A stretch of DNA of 64,000 nt from DAOPJM01 sp964490325 (GCA_964490325.1 CAZBBX010000001.1:62001-126000); one strand, 5' to 3'. Positions 33,771 to 43,281 are shown, counted from the first letter of the stretch. Numbers and translations: made by a program. The notes: a model not told the origin generated them from the sequence alone.

Positions 33771-34865
33771 ATGTCGGAACGGAAAACGCCGTTGTATGAA
33801 CGCCATGCTGCACTTGGCGGAAAGATCGTACCCTTTGCGGATTACCTGCTGCCCGTACAGTATACGGGCGTGATCGCAGAGCACATGGCCGTGCGCACCA
33901 ACTGCGGCCTGTTCGACGTGTCACACATGGGGGAAGCGCTCATTCGCGGCAAGGACGCCATGGCGAACGTGCAAAAGTTAGTGACAGTCAACGTTGCAGA
34001 GATGACGGACGGTCAGGTCAAGTATACGCCGATGTGTAACGACCAAGGCGGCGTGGTGGACGACATCCTCGTCTATCGCGTAGCGGAGGACTGCTACTAC
34101 TTGGTCATCAATGCCGCAAACCGCTTCAAGGATGTGGATTGGATGCGTCAAAAGCTCTTTGGCGAGGCAACGCTCACGGACATCTCCGACAGCGTAGGGC
34201 AGGTCGCCCTGCAAGGCCCCAACGCCATTCCGCTGATGAAGGAGCTGATCCCAGACGAGCAGCGCCCCAAGAAGTACTACACCTTTGTGCGGGAAGCGGA
34301 GCTTGCGGGCAAGCGCTGCCTGATCTCGCGCACGGGCTATACGGGAGAACTGGGCTACGAGATCTACTCCGCTGCGGAGGACATCGGCGCAATCTGGGAT
34401 CTTTTGATGGAGCGCGGCAAGGACTTTGGTCTTGTCCCCTGCGGACTTGGCGCACGCGATACCCTGCGCTTGGAAGCCGCCATGCCGCTCTATGGACATG
34501 AGCTCAGCGACACCATCAGCCCCTTGGAAGCCTCGCTGGATTTCTTTGTCAAGTTGGACTGCGGCGACTTCTACGGTCGTGACGCGATATTGGCCATGGG
34601 CGAGCCGAAGCGCAAGCGCATCGGTCTGGAGGTGACGGGCCGCGGCATCATCCGTGAGCACTGCGAGGTGTTCGACGGCGACACGATGGTGGGCTGCGTC
34701 ACCAGCGGCACCCTCTGCCCCTACGTCAACAAGGCCATCGGCATGGCCATGCTTGAGAGCGCTTACCTGACGCCCGATACGGTACTGGAGGTGGACGTGC
34801 GCGGACGCCGCATCCCCGTGAAGGTCGTTCCCCTTCCCTTCTACAAGCGGGAAGCCAAGAAATAA
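33771..34865 (+). CDS. gcvT: Glycine cleavage system T protein (aminomethyltransferase)
   Basis: Transfers the methylene group from the H-protein aminomethyl-lipoyl arm to tetrahydrofolate, releasing ammonia. 364 residues with FDVSHMGEALIRG, a folate-binding region around VQYTGVIAEH, RTGYTGELGYEIY and the C-terminal GMAMLESAY. TAGGAGG lies upstream. First gene of gcvT-gcvH-gcvPA-gcvPB-lpd. The preceding gap is only 40 nt, too short for a glycine riboswitch. Confidence 0.97.
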   Translation: MSERKTPLYERHAALGGKIVPFADYLLPVQYTGVIAEHMAVRTNCGLFDVSHMGEALIRGKDAMANVQKLVTVNVAEMTDGQVKYTPMCNDQGGVVDDILVYRVAEDCYYLVINAANRFKDVDWMRQKLFGEATLTDISDSVGQVALQGPNAIPLMKELIPDEQRPKKYYTFVREAELAGKRCLISRTGYTGELGYEIYSAAEDIGAIWDLLMERGKDFGLVPCGLGARDTLRLEAAMPLYGHELSDTISPLEASLDFFVKLDCGDFYGRDAILAMGEPKRKRIGLEVTGRGIIREHCEVFDGDTMVGCVTSGTLCPYVNKAIGMAMLESAYLTPDTVLEVDVRGRRIPVKVVPLPFYKREAKK

Positions 34866-34890
34866 AAAATACTGTTTGGAGGAAAAAGCT

Positions 34891-35244
34891 ATGTTGTATG
34901 CAAAGTCACACGAATGGGTCAAGATGAATGAGGACGGCACCGCTTCTGTCGGTATCTCCGACTATGCCGCCAAGGAGCTGGGCGATCTGGTGTTCGTCAA
35001 TCTGCCCGCCATGGGCGATGAGCTGGTCGCAGGCGAGGTCTTTGCGGATGTGGAATCTGTCAAGGCCGTTTCCGACATCTATGCCCCCGCAGGCGGTACG
35101 GTCGTTGCAGTCAACGAGGAGCTGCTGGACGATCCCGCCAAGATCAACGAGGACGCCTTGAACGCTTGGTTTGTCAAGATCGAGAATCCCGTTCTGAGAG
35201 AGGATCTATTGGACGAAGCCGCCTACCGTGCGAGCCTGTCCTGA
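34891..35244 (+). CDS. gcvH: Glycine cleavage system H protein (lipoyl carrier)
   Basis: The start at 34891 follows GGAGGAAAAA and gives 117 residues. The lipoyl-attachment lysine is Lys58 in VESVKAVSD, inside the standard H-protein fold with KSHEWVK at the N-terminus. It carries the aminomethyl intermediate between the P, T and L proteins. Slightly shorter than usual (about 125-130 residues) at the C-terminus. Confidence 0.97.
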   Translation: MLYAKSHEWVKMNEDGTASVGISDYAAKELGDLVFVNLPAMGDELVAGEVFADVESVKAVSDIYAPAGGTVVAVNEELLDDPAKINEDALNAWFVKIENPVLREDLLDEAAYRASLS

Positions 35245-35257
35245 CGGAGGAGCAAGC

Positions 35258-36589
35258 ATGGGCAGCTATGTGCCTTCCACGCCACAGGAACGGGAGCGTA
35301 TGCTAAAGGCCGTCGGGCTTGACTCGATGGACGCGCTGTACGCCGACATTCCCGACGAACTGTTGCTGAAGCGTCCGTTGGATCTTCCTGCGGGAAAGTC
35401 CGAAATGGAGCTAAGGCGCTTCATGAACGCGCTTGCGGACAAGAACAAGCGCTATGAGCTGATCCTGCGCGGCGCAGGCGCTTACGATCACTATATCCCC
35501 TCGATCGTGCGCTACATCCCCGCCAAGGAAAGCTTTTTGACCGCCTACACACCCTATCAGCCTGAGCTGAGCCAAGGCGTGCTGCAATCCATCTTTGAGT
35601 ATCAGACCATGATCTGCGAACTGACGGGGATGGATGTTTCCAACGCCTCCGTGTACGACGGTGCGACCGCCGCCGCGGAGGGCGCTGCGCTCTGCAGGGA
35701 TCGTAAACGCACGGTGACGCTTGTCTCCGCAAGCGCCAATCCCGAAGTCGTCAACACCATCCGCACCTACTGCTTTGGCGCCAACGCCCCCTTTGCGCTT
35801 GTCCCCGAAACGGATGGGCACATCGACTTGGAAGCGCTCAAAGCCATGCTGGACAGCGAGACCGCAAGCCTGTATCTGCAGCAGCCCAACTTTCATGGTC
35901 TGTTTGAGGACGCGGAAGCGATTGCCGCACTCGTTCACGAGGCGGGCGCCATGCTGGTGTTGGGTGTCAACCCCATTGCGCTTGGCGTGATGCAGACCCC
36001 CGCCGACTGCGGCGCGGATGTAGCCGTAGGCGAAGCGCAGCCTTTGGGCCTGCCGCTGTCCTATGGCGGACCGTATCTGGGCTTTATGGCCACAAAGCAA
36101 AAGTACATGCGCCGCCTGCCCGGTCGGATCGTTGGTGAAACGGTCGACGCCAAGGGTGAACGCGCCTTTGTGCTGACCCTGCAGGCTCGTGAGCAGCACA
36201 TTCGCCGCGAGAAGGCGTCCAGCAACATCTGCTCCAACGAGGCGCTCTGCGCCATGACCGCCTCCGTATACTTGGCGGCGATGGGAGCAGACGGTCTACG
36301 CGAGGTCGCGGAGCAATCCATGGCAAACGCGCACTATCTTGCAGAGGAGCTTTGCAGGATCAAGGGTGTAAAGCTGCGCTTTAGCGGACCGTACTTCCAT
36401 GAATTTGTCACGACCCTGCCCGTCTGCGCCTGTCATGTGATGGAAGCGCTGGACAAGGCGGGCGTCTTGGGAGGCCTGCCCACCGACGACGGCGTGCTGT
36501 GGTGTGCCACGGAGAAGGCCGACAAGGCGTCCATGGATCGAGCCGTGGCCATTGTAAAGGAGGTATGCGAACATGAAGCTCTTGTTTGA
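35258..36589 (+). CDS. gcvPA: Glycine dehydrogenase (decarboxylating) subunit 1
   Basis: The start at 35258 follows GGAGGAG and gives 443 residues. The N-terminal half of P protein begins SYVPSTPQERERML and contains YTPYQPELSQGVLQSIFEYQ and NASVYDGATAAAE; it has no PLP lysine, as expected for the alpha subunit of split P proteins. It overlaps gcvPB by 17 nt, as expected for subunits made in equal amounts. Confidence 0.97.
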   Translation: MGSYVPSTPQERERMLKAVGLDSMDALYADIPDELLLKRPLDLPAGKSEMELRRFMNALADKNKRYELILRGAGAYDHYIPSIVRYIPAKESFLTAYTPYQPELSQGVLQSIFEYQTMICELTGMDVSNASVYDGATAAAEGAALCRDRKRTVTLVSASANPEVVNTIRTYCFGANAPFALVPETDGHIDLEALKAMLDSETASLYLQQPNFHGLFEDAEAIAALVHEAGAMLVLGVNPIALGVMQTPADCGADVAVGEAQPLGLPLSYGGPYLGFMATKQKYMRRLPGRIVGETVDAKGERAFVLTLQAREQHIRREKASSNICSNEALCAMTASVYLAAMGADGLREVAEQSMANAHYLAEELCRIKGVKLRFSGPYFHEFVTTLPVCACHVMEALDKAGVLGGLPTDDGVLWCATEKADKASMDRAVAIVKEVCEHEALV

Positions 36590-37985
36590 AAAGGGAGCGG
36601 CAGGCCGCAAACTTTCCCTGCTGCCGCGCTGTGAGCTGCCAAAGGTGGATCTGCCTGAGGGACTGCGCCGCAAAACCGCACCCAAGCTTCCGCAGATGAG
36701 CGAAACCGAATTGAGCCGCCACTACAGCGCCTTGGAGCGCCGTGCCTATGGCGTCAACGATGGGTTCTACCCGCTTGGCAGCTGCACCATGAAGTACAAT
36801 CCCCGCATCAACGAGGAGATAGCCGCCTTGGACGGTTTTACGGGCATACATCCGCTTGCTCCCGCTTCCGCTGTCGAAGGCTGCCGCGAGGTCGAAAAGC
36901 TGGCCTGCCGCTATCTTTGCGAGATCACGGGTATGGACGCAATGACGATGCAGCCCGCCGCAGGCGCACATGGAGAGTTCACGGGTCTGCTGCTCATCAA
37001 ATCCTACCATATCTCACGCGGCGATCTGAACCGAACGAAGATGCTCGTACCCGACTCGGCGCACGGCACCAACCCCGCAAGCGCTGCTATGTGCGGCTTT
37101 ACGGTGGTGACCATCCCCTCCGATGCAAACGGTCTCGTGGACATCGAAGCGCTGAAGAACGCAGTAGGTCCCGACACTGCGGGTCTGATGCTCACCAATC
37201 CCAACACGGTAGGGCTGTTCGACAAAAACATCTCCGTCATCACGGAGCTTGTGCATCAAGCAGGCGGGCTTGTCTACTATGACGGTGCCAACCTAAACGC
37301 CATCATGGGGCGCGTGCGTCCGGGCGATATGGGCTTTGACGCAGTTCACCTGAATCTGCACAAGACCTTTTCCACCCCCCACGGCGGCGGCGGCCCCGGC
37401 AGCGGTCCCGTGGGCTGCAAAATGGATCTGGCGGCCTTTCTGCCAAGATCTCCCCTGATGGACGGCGTTTCGGCGCCGCAGGTGCGCGCTTTTCACGGCA
37501 ACTTCTTGGTCGTCGTCAAGGCGCTGTGCTATATCCTCAGCTTGGGTGCGGAAGGTATCCGCGAGGCGTCGGAAAATGCCGTGCTGAACGCGAACTATCT
37601 GATGACGCTTGTAAAGCCCTTCTTGGATCCCGCCTTTGACAAGATCTGTATGCACGAATTTGTGCTAAATCTGAGCCGTTTCAAGGAGGAGACAGGCGTG
37701 TCCGCGCTCGATGTAGCCAAGGGTATGATCGATGCGGGTATGCATCCGCCAACGATGTACTTCCCGCTCATCGTCCATGAAGCGCTGATGTTTGAGCCGA
37801 CCGAGACCGAGACCCCCGAAACACTGGAGGACTGCGCCGCAGAGCTAAAAAAGCTGTGCGATCTGGCGCACAATGATCCCGAGAGTCTGCACCATGCGCC
37901 GCAGCACGCGCAGATCGCAAGACCCGACGAGGTTCTAGCTGCGCGTAAGCCCATCCTGCGCTATGAGGAAGGCGATCATGCGTAA
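36573..37985 (+). CDS. gcvPB: Glycine dehydrogenase (decarboxylating) subunit 2
   Basis: 470 residues, the PLP-binding half of the P protein. Visible are FYPLGSCTMKYNP, QPAAGAHGEFTG, DSAHGTNPASA and the PLP lysine in HLNLHKTFSTPHGGGGPG. With GcvPA it decarboxylates glycine and loads the H protein. The ribosome binding site AAAGGAGG lies inside the end of gcvPA. It overlaps lpd by 8 nt. Confidence 0.97.
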   Translation: MKLLFEKGAAGRKLSLLPRCELPKVDLPEGLRRKTAPKLPQMSETELSRHYSALERRAYGVNDGFYPLGSCTMKYNPRINEEIAALDGFTGIHPLAPASAVEGCREVEKLACRYLCEITGMDAMTMQPAAGAHGEFTGLLLIKSYHISRGDLNRTKMLVPDSAHGTNPASAAMCGFTVVTIPSDANGLVDIEALKNAVGPDTAGLMLTNPNTVGLFDKNISVITELVHQAGGLVYYDGANLNAIMGRVRPGDMGFDAVHLNLHKTFSTPHGGGGPGSGPVGCKMDLAAFLPRSPLMDGVSAPQVRAFHGNFLVVVKALCYILSLGAEGIREASENAVLNANYLMTLVKPFLDPAFDKICMHEFVLNLSRFKEETGVSALDVAKGMIDAGMHPPTMYFPLIVHEALMFEPTETETPETLEDCAAELKKLCDLAHNDPESLHHAPQHAQIARPDEVLAARKPILRYEEGDHA

Positions 37986-39357
37986 GCTCATCATCGTGGG
38001 AGGCGGCCCCGCAGGCTATATCGCCGCCATCCGAGCGGCGCAGCTTGGGGTAACGCCTATGTTGATCGAGCGGGCGCAGCTTGGCGGCACCTGCTTAAAC
38101 CGCGGCTGCGTACCGACCAAAGCCTTGCTGCACGCCTCGGAAGCCTATGCAGAGCTTCCGAAGCTTGCGCGAATGGGCGTCTTGGCGGAGGGCAGCTTTG
38201 ACTATATAAAGATGCAAGGCTACCGTGACGATACCGTCAGCACCCTGCGCAGCGGCATCGAGCAGCTTCTTGCCGCCAATAAGGTGGAGCTTGTACGCGG
38301 TGAAGCGCTCGTAACGGGCGCTCACCGCGTACAGGTCGGCACGGAGAACTATGAGGCCGAGTATATCCTGCTTGCGACCGGCTCCGTTTCCGCCGTACCG
38401 CCCATTCCCGGCGCAGCGCTTGAAAATGTTGTGACGAGCGATGCGCTGCTGACGGGGGAAAGTCCGCTCTATAAGCGCCTTGTCATCATTGGCGGCGGGG
38501 TGATCGGCGTGGAGATGGCAAGCGTCTTTGCATCCCTCGGCTGCAAGGTCGAGATCGTGGAGGCCTTGGAACGACTGCTGCCCATGATGGATCGCGAGCT
38601 GTCACAGTCCCTTGCCATGAGCTTCAAACGCAGGGGGATCGGCCTGCATCTTAGCGCTCGCGTAAGCGCCATCGAGAAGGCTGCTCCGCTTTGCGTTCGA
38701 TTCAGCGACAAGTCGGGCGAAGGGCTGCTGCCCTGCGACGGCGTGCTGATCGCCGTAGGACGCAAGCCCGACACGGCAAAGCTCTTTGCCGAGGGAGCGG
38801 CTCCCGTTATGGAACGCGGCGCCGTCAAGGTCGATGAGACGTATGTCAGCAGCATCCCTTCCATCTTGGCTGCGGGCGACGTCAACGGGCGCTGTCAGCT
38901 TGCGCACGCTGCGGAGGCGCAGGCCATCCGTGCCGTGGAGCACCTGCTTGGCGCTGTCTACACGGTGGATCCCACGCTCGTTCCCGCCTGCGTGTACACA
39001 AGTCCCGAGATCGCCTGCGTCGGCATGACGGCAGACGAACTAAAGGCCGCCAACATCCCTGCCCGCGTGGGCAAGTATGTGATGAACGGCAACGCAAAGG
39101 CTCTCATCAACGGAGATGAACGCAGCTTTATCAAGCTCGTTTTCCACGCTGAGACCGACGCGCTCCTTGGAGCGCAGTTACTTTGTGCTCGCGCAACCGA
39201 CATGATTGCGGAGCTGACGACCGCCATTCGCTGCGGACTGACGGGTGAAGCGCTCTTAGCGGCGCTGCGCCCCCACCCCAGCTACGCGGAAGCCGTGACG
39301 GAGGCGGTAGAGTCCGCTTACGGTCACGCGATACACTCTATGCCGATTAGACGCTGA
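37978..39357 (+). CDS. lpd: Dihydrolipoyl dehydrogenase (L protein)
   Basis: Re-oxidises the dihydrolipoyl arm of GcvH with NAD. The start at 37978 is behind GAGGAAGG; an ATG at 37963 lies before that site. 459 residues with the FAD motif IVGGGPAGYIAA, the redox disulfide GGTCLNRGC, the NAD motif IIGGGVIGVEMA, ILAAGDVNG and the C-terminal active-site HPSYAEAVTEA. Clustering with gcv genes marks it as the dedicated L protein. Confidence 0.96.
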   Translation: MRKLIIVGGGPAGYIAAIRAAQLGVTPMLIERAQLGGTCLNRGCVPTKALLHASEAYAELPKLARMGVLAEGSFDYIKMQGYRDDTVSTLRSGIEQLLAANKVELVRGEALVTGAHRVQVGTENYEAEYILLATGSVSAVPPIPGAALENVVTSDALLTGESPLYKRLVIIGGGVIGVEMASVFASLGCKVEIVEALERLLPMMDRELSQSLAMSFKRRGIGLHLSARVSAIEKAAPLCVRFSDKSGEGLLPCDGVLIAVGRKPDTAKLFAEGAAPVMERGAVKVDETYVSSIPSILAAGDVNGRCQLAHAAEAQAIRAVEHLLGAVYTVDPTLVPACVYTSPEIACVGMTADELKAANIPARVGKYVMNGNAKALINGDERSFIKLVFHAETDALLGAQLLCARATDMIAELTTAIRCGLTGEALLAALRPHPSYAEAVTEAVESAYGHAIHSMPIRR

Positions 39358-39373
39358 TAGGGAGGTAGTCATC

Positions 39374-40573
39374 ATGGCAACGATTTCTGAATTGATCCAG
39401 CTGGAAAAAGACAGACAAAACAACGGTTTGGAACTGATCGCATCCGAGAACTTCGTTTCCCCCGCCGTGCTTGCGGCAGTGGGCAGCGTATTGACCAACA
39501 AGTATGCCGAGGGCTATCCCGGTGCACGGTACTATGGCGGCTGCGAAGTCGTTGACGAGGTGGAACGTGAAGCGATCCGTCTTGCCAAGGAGCTGTTCGG
39601 CGCAGAACACGCCAACGTGCAGCCCCACAGCGGTTCCGGTGCGAACATGGCGGCCTACTTTGCACTGCTTGAGCCCGGCGACACGGTGCTGGCCATGGAT
39701 CTGAACAACGGCGGACATCTGACGCACGGCGCAGCGGTCAGCTTCTCCGGAAGGATGTACAACTTTGTTCACTACGGCGTGGACGAGAACGGCTATATCG
39801 ATTACGATGATGTAAAAAAGAAGGCCGAAGAGTTCCATCCCAAGGCCATCGTGGCAGGCGCTTCCGCCTACTCGCGCATCATCGACTTCCCCGCCTTCCG
39901 CCGCATCGCAGACGAAGTGGGCGCATATCTGATCGTAGACATGGCGCACATCGCAGGCTTGGTCGCCGCGGGTGAGCATCCCTCCCCCGTCCCCTACGCG
40001 GATGTTGTGACCACCACCACGCACAAGACCCTACGCGGACCTCGCGGCGGTATGATCCTCTGCAAGGAGGCCTATCGTAAGGCGATCAACAGCGCCGTCT
40101 TCCCGCGTATCCAAGGCGGACCGCTGATGCACGTCATCGCAGGCAAGGCCGTCTGCTTGGAGGAAGCATCGCAGCCCGAATTCAAGGTCTATGCAAAGCA
40201 AATCCGCGCCAACGCAAAGGCTATGGTCGAGGCGTTCCAGCAGCGGGGCGCGACCATCGTAAGCGGCGGCACGGACAACCATGTGTTCCTGCTGGACGTG
40301 ATGGGTTCCTTTGGCATGACGGGTCTGGACGCACAGCAAAAGCTGGTGGAGATGCGCATCACCACCAACAAGAACATGATCCCGCACGACACGCAGAAAC
40401 CCAAGTTTGCAAGCGGTCTGCGCATCGGGACGCCTGCCGTCACCACGCGTGGCCTGAAGGAAGCGGATTGCCGCGAGATCGCAGGCATCATTTGCGATGT
40501 TCTTTCAGGGCACGAGGACGATACCGTAAAAGCACGTATCGAAGCCGTCGTTGCAAAGCAAAATAGGCTGTAA
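39374..40573 (+). CDS. glyA: Serine hydroxymethyltransferase
   Basis: Interconverts serine and glycine with THF. 399 residues: ELIASENFVSP, NKYAEGYPGARYYGG, HSGSGANMA, DMAHIAGLVAAG and the PLP lysine in TTTHKTLRGPRGG. It follows lpd by 16 nt with GGAGG upstream, so glycine cleavage and serine formation are co-transcribed: glycine can be turned into serine or used as a one-carbon source. A terminator follows. Confidence 0.97.
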   Translation: MATISELIQLEKDRQNNGLELIASENFVSPAVLAAVGSVLTNKYAEGYPGARYYGGCEVVDEVEREAIRLAKELFGAEHANVQPHSGSGANMAAYFALLEPGDTVLAMDLNNGGHLTHGAAVSFSGRMYNFVHYGVDENGYIDYDDVKKKAEEFHPKAIVAGASAYSRIIDFPAFRRIADEVGAYLIVDMAHIAGLVAAGEHPSPVPYADVVTTTTHKTLRGPRGGMILCKEAYRKAINSAVFPRIQGGPLMHVIAGKAVCLEEASQPEFKVYAKQIRANAKAMVEAFQQRGATIVSGGTDNHVFLLDVMGSFGMTGLDAQQKLVEMRITTNKNMIPHDTQKPKFASGLRIGTPAVTTRGLKEADCREIAGIICDVLSGHEDDTVKARIEAVVAKQNRL

Positions 40574-40585
40574 TGAATTGAGCTG

Positions 40586-40614
40586 CGGGGAAGGGCTTGA
40601 CCCTTCCCCGTTTT
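40586..40614 (+). terminator. Intrinsic terminator after glyA
   Basis: 10-bp perfect stem (40586-40595 / 40601-40610), 5-nt loop, TTTT. The ribosome binding site of the next gene begins 6 nt later. Confidence 0.9.
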
Positions 40615-40632
40615 GTATCAAAAGGAGGCGCA

Positions 40633-42240
40633 ATGGAACTCACCTTTTTAGGCGCGGCGCATGAGGTAACGGGAAGCTGTACGCTCTTGACCGTCGGCAG
40701 CAAAAACATATTGATCGACTGCGGCATGGAGCAGGGCAAGGATCTTTTTGTCAATCAGGCGCTGCCGCTGCCTGTCAGCGAATTGGACTGCGTGCTTTTG
40801 ACCCACGCGCACATCGACCACTCGGGCAAACTGCCGCTGCTATACAAGCAGGGCTATCGCGGTCCGATCTACGCAACTGAGGAAAGCTGCAGCCTCTGTG
40901 GCATCATGCTGCGCGACTCTGCGCACATTCAAATGTCCGAGGCTGAATGGAGCGATAGAAAAGCCAAGCGCTCCGGCGGCGAAAGCTATGAGCCGCTGTA
41001 CGACATTGACGACGCCGAGGGAGCCATCTCCCTGTTCAAGCCCTGTCGCTACGGCTTGGAGGTGGCGGTCACGGACGGCGTTCTTGCAAGCTTCACGGAC
41101 GTGGGGCATCTGCTTGGCTCCGCCGCGATCACGCTGCAGTTGGACGAGAACGGAGAGAAGCGTACGTTGGTGTTCAGCGGCGATGTGGGAAATACGCATC
41201 AGCCCATTCTAAAGGATCCGCAGCCTGTGGAGGGCGGCGACTACCTTGTCATCGAATCCACCTACGGCGATCGGCTGCACGAGCCTTCCCCCGACTATAT
41301 TGCTGCGCTCAGCTCCATCATCCAACGCGTTTTGGATCGGGGCGGCAATGTGATCATTCCCTCCTTTGCCGTGGGGCGCACGCAGGAGCTGCTGTACTTT
41401 TTAAGAGCCATTCGACAGCGCGGCTTGGTAAAGGGGCACCCCAATTTTCCCGTTTATGTGGACAGTCCGCTCGCCAACGAAGCAACGCGCATCTTTCAAG
41501 ACTGTCCGCCGGAAGTGCTGGATGAGGACTGCAAAAAGCTCATCTCGCAGGGTGTGGATCCGCTGAACTTCGACGGGCTGAAGCTTTCAAAAAATGTGGA
41601 GGAATCCAAAGCGCTCAATGATGATAAAACACCCAAGGTCATCCTTGCAGCAAGCGGCATGTGCGAAGCGGGACGCATTCGGCATCATCTCAAGCACAAT
41701 CTTTGGCGTCCCGAGTCCCTCATCCTCTTTGTGGGCTATCAGGCGGCGGGAACGCTTGGCCGCGCTCTTGTGGACGGCGCACGTTCCGTAAAGCTCTTTG
41801 GCGAGACCATTGCCGTGCGCGCAGAGATTGCAGTGCTTGCGGGCGTCAGCGGTCATGCTGACCGCGACGGTCTTGTCGACTGGGTGAACGCCATGCAAAA
41901 AAAGCCCTCGCTGACCTTTGTCAACCACGGCGAGAATGAAACGACCGACCGCTTTGCCCAAACACTGTCCGAAGTTCTGTCGCTAAAGGCGGTCGCGCCC
42001 TACAGCGGCAGTCGCTATGACCTCATCAGCGGTGAAGTGCTGTATGCCGCAAAGGGCATTCCCATCGATGAGACGAATAAGGCCACCGCGCCCAAGGCAA
42101 AGGTACGATCGCTGTATGACGGACTGATCGCCGCTGCGGAGCGCCTTGTTGCGATCGCACGCGCCTGCCAAGGCAGCTCCAACCGCGACCTGACGCGCTT
42201 TACCGAGCAGATCCGAGAGCTCTGCGAGCGCTGGAAATAG
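40633..42240 (+). CDS. MBL-fold beta-CASP hydrolase (RNA-processing exonuclease-like)
   Basis: The start at 40633 follows AAAGGAGG and gives 535 residues. The metallo-beta-lactamase motif THAHIDHSG, later DVGHLLGS and FSGDVGN, the beta-CASP region (IPSFAVGRTQELLYFL) and the C-terminal GHADRDGL...NHGE mark the YSH1/CPSF-like family. Such proteins cut or degrade RNA; the role of this bacterial branch is not settled. It is longer than usual (about 460) through a C-terminal extension of some 75 residues. No promoter space separates it from the glyA terminator. Confidence 0.9.
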   Translation: MELTFLGAAHEVTGSCTLLTVGSKNILIDCGMEQGKDLFVNQALPLPVSELDCVLLTHAHIDHSGKLPLLYKQGYRGPIYATEESCSLCGIMLRDSAHIQMSEAEWSDRKAKRSGGESYEPLYDIDDAEGAISLFKPCRYGLEVAVTDGVLASFTDVGHLLGSAAITLQLDENGEKRTLVFSGDVGNTHQPILKDPQPVEGGDYLVIESTYGDRLHEPSPDYIAALSSIIQRVLDRGGNVIIPSFAVGRTQELLYFLRAIRQRGLVKGHPNFPVYVDSPLANEATRIFQDCPPEVLDEDCKKLISQGVDPLNFDGLKLSKNVEESKALNDDKTPKVILAASGMCEAGRIRHHLKHNLWRPESLILFVGYQAAGTLGRALVDGARSVKLFGETIAVRAEIAVLAGVSGHADRDGLVDWVNAMQKKPSLTFVNHGENETTDRFAQTLSEVLSLKAVAPYSGSRYDLISGEVLYAAKGIPIDETNKATAPKAKVRSLYDGLIAAAERLVAIARACQGSSNRDLTRFTEQIRELCERWK

Positions 42241-42249
42241 CAGTCTAAA

Positions 42250-42288
42250 AAGCAGCGTCGTCGTGTTGCTCGCGGCGGCGCTGTTTTT
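42250..42288. terminator. Bidirectional terminator between the MBL hydrolase and TIGR04086 genes
   Basis: Long stem (42253-42263 / 42273-42283 with G-T pairs), A-rich on the left and TTTTT on the right, so it works for both converging genes. Confidence 0.8.
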
Positions 42289-42308
42289 AGTTTTGGCAAG
42301 GTTTCCCC

Positions 42309-42731
42309 CTATGCCGGCTTTTCCTTTTTTTCCCGCAGCATGGCTGTGACCGCTGCCAAGGCCGCGCCCAAGACCGCGCTCATGAGCACATCCCCCATTA
42401 GTCCCCAATTCAGCTCCGCTTCCCCCAAGAACAGGCACACGCCGCCGATCGCCAGCAGCTGAAACAGTCCCGCAGCCAAGGCGCCCCACAGCCAAGCTTT
42501 TTCCGTTGCTTTCATGCCCACGATAAAGCCGGCAAGCGCTGCGCCAAGCACCTTCACAACGGCGTTGAACACGGATATGCCCTCCTCCGAAAACCACTCC
42601 AAGTACAGGGCAAGCGTATACAGAAGCATCAGCACCAGCACGGACAAGCAGGATAGGAGCGCCGCCTTTACGACCGTCCATGCCATCGTTCCCCCGTTCG
42701 TCCGCTTTCTAAACTTCGTCCGTCTCTTCAT
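42309..42731 (-). CDS. TIGR04086-family membrane protein
   Basis: 140 residues with a basic N-terminus (MKRRTKFRKR) and four membrane helices (about 18-42, 52-72, 80-103, 110-132), rich in Ala, Leu and Gly. It matches the appearance of the TIGR04086 family common in Firmicutes, often near yajC as here. Function unknown. GAGGTG precedes the ATG. Confidence 0.75.
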   Translation of the reverse strand: MKRRTKFRKRTNGGTMAWTVVKAALLSCLSVLVLMLLYTLALYLEWFSEEGISVFNAVVKVLGAALAGFIVGMKATEKAWLWGALAAGLFQLLAIGGVCLFLGEAELNWGLMGDVLMSAVLGAALAAVTAMLREKKEKPA

Positions 42732-42813
42732 TTGACACCTCCACTAACAAAAGCTATGCAGCGGAAGGGCCGTCCATGCAAAAGAAAAGCGAAACCCAAA
42801 CCTACAAAAGGCA

Positions 42814-42847
42814 ACAAAATATGCCGCGAAGAAACCCTCGCGGCATA
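42814..42847 (-). terminator. Terminator of yajC
   Basis: 10-bp perfect stem (42838-42847 / 42820-42829), 8-nt loop, with TTTTGTT following on the minus strand. Confidence 0.85.
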
Positions 42848-42864
42848 CCTTATCCTTTTAAAAC

Positions 42865-43218
42865 TTATTTTACATCTTCGCTCATGCTGTTTTCTACGCC
42901 CATGTCCTCGACCTGCGAGATGGCGCCGCGTGCAAACACAAGCTTCACCTTTTCGGGACCCACGGCCAGTACGATGACGTCGTCCTTCACTGAGGAGATC
43001 GTGCCATAGATGCCGCCGATCGTGCGCACACGGTCGCCCGGCTTTAAGGCCGCCAGCATTTCTTTTACCTTTTTGTCCTTGCGGCGCTGCGGTACGATCA
43101 TGACGACCAGCATCACCACAAAGATCAGGCCGATCAACAGCCAACTGCTGTTGGAAGTGATACCCTCCATGCAACTTGCGGATGCGGCCAAAGAAACGGT
43201 TCCCAACAGATTGATCAT
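42865..43218 (-). CDS. yajC: Preprotein translocase subunit YajC
   Basis: 117 residues. After a short N-terminal segment one membrane helix (about 25-45, WLLIGLIFVVMLVVMIVPQRR) is followed by the cytoplasmic domain with KMLAAL-like helix, KPGDRVRTIGGIYGTISSV and VFARGAISQV. An accessory subunit of the SecDF translocase. The N-terminal part before the helix is longer than in many homologues. Confidence 0.94.
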   Translation of the reverse strand: MINLLGTVSLAASASCMEGITSNSSWLLIGLIFVVMLVVMIVPQRRKDKKVKEMLAALKPGDRVRTIGGIYGTISSVKDDVIVLAVGPEKVKLVFARGAISQVEDMGVENSMSEDVK

Positions 43219-43252
43219 TAACTTGTGTTCATCCTTTCAGTATTCTTTTGTT

Positions 43253-43281
43253 ATTTTACGATAAATAACCGTTTCCGTCAA
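43253..43281 (-). promoter_or_regulatory. Promoter of yajC
   Basis: Minus-strand TTGACG (43281-43276), 17 bp, TAAAAT (43258-43253), 35 nt upstream of the start codon. Confidence 0.75.
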
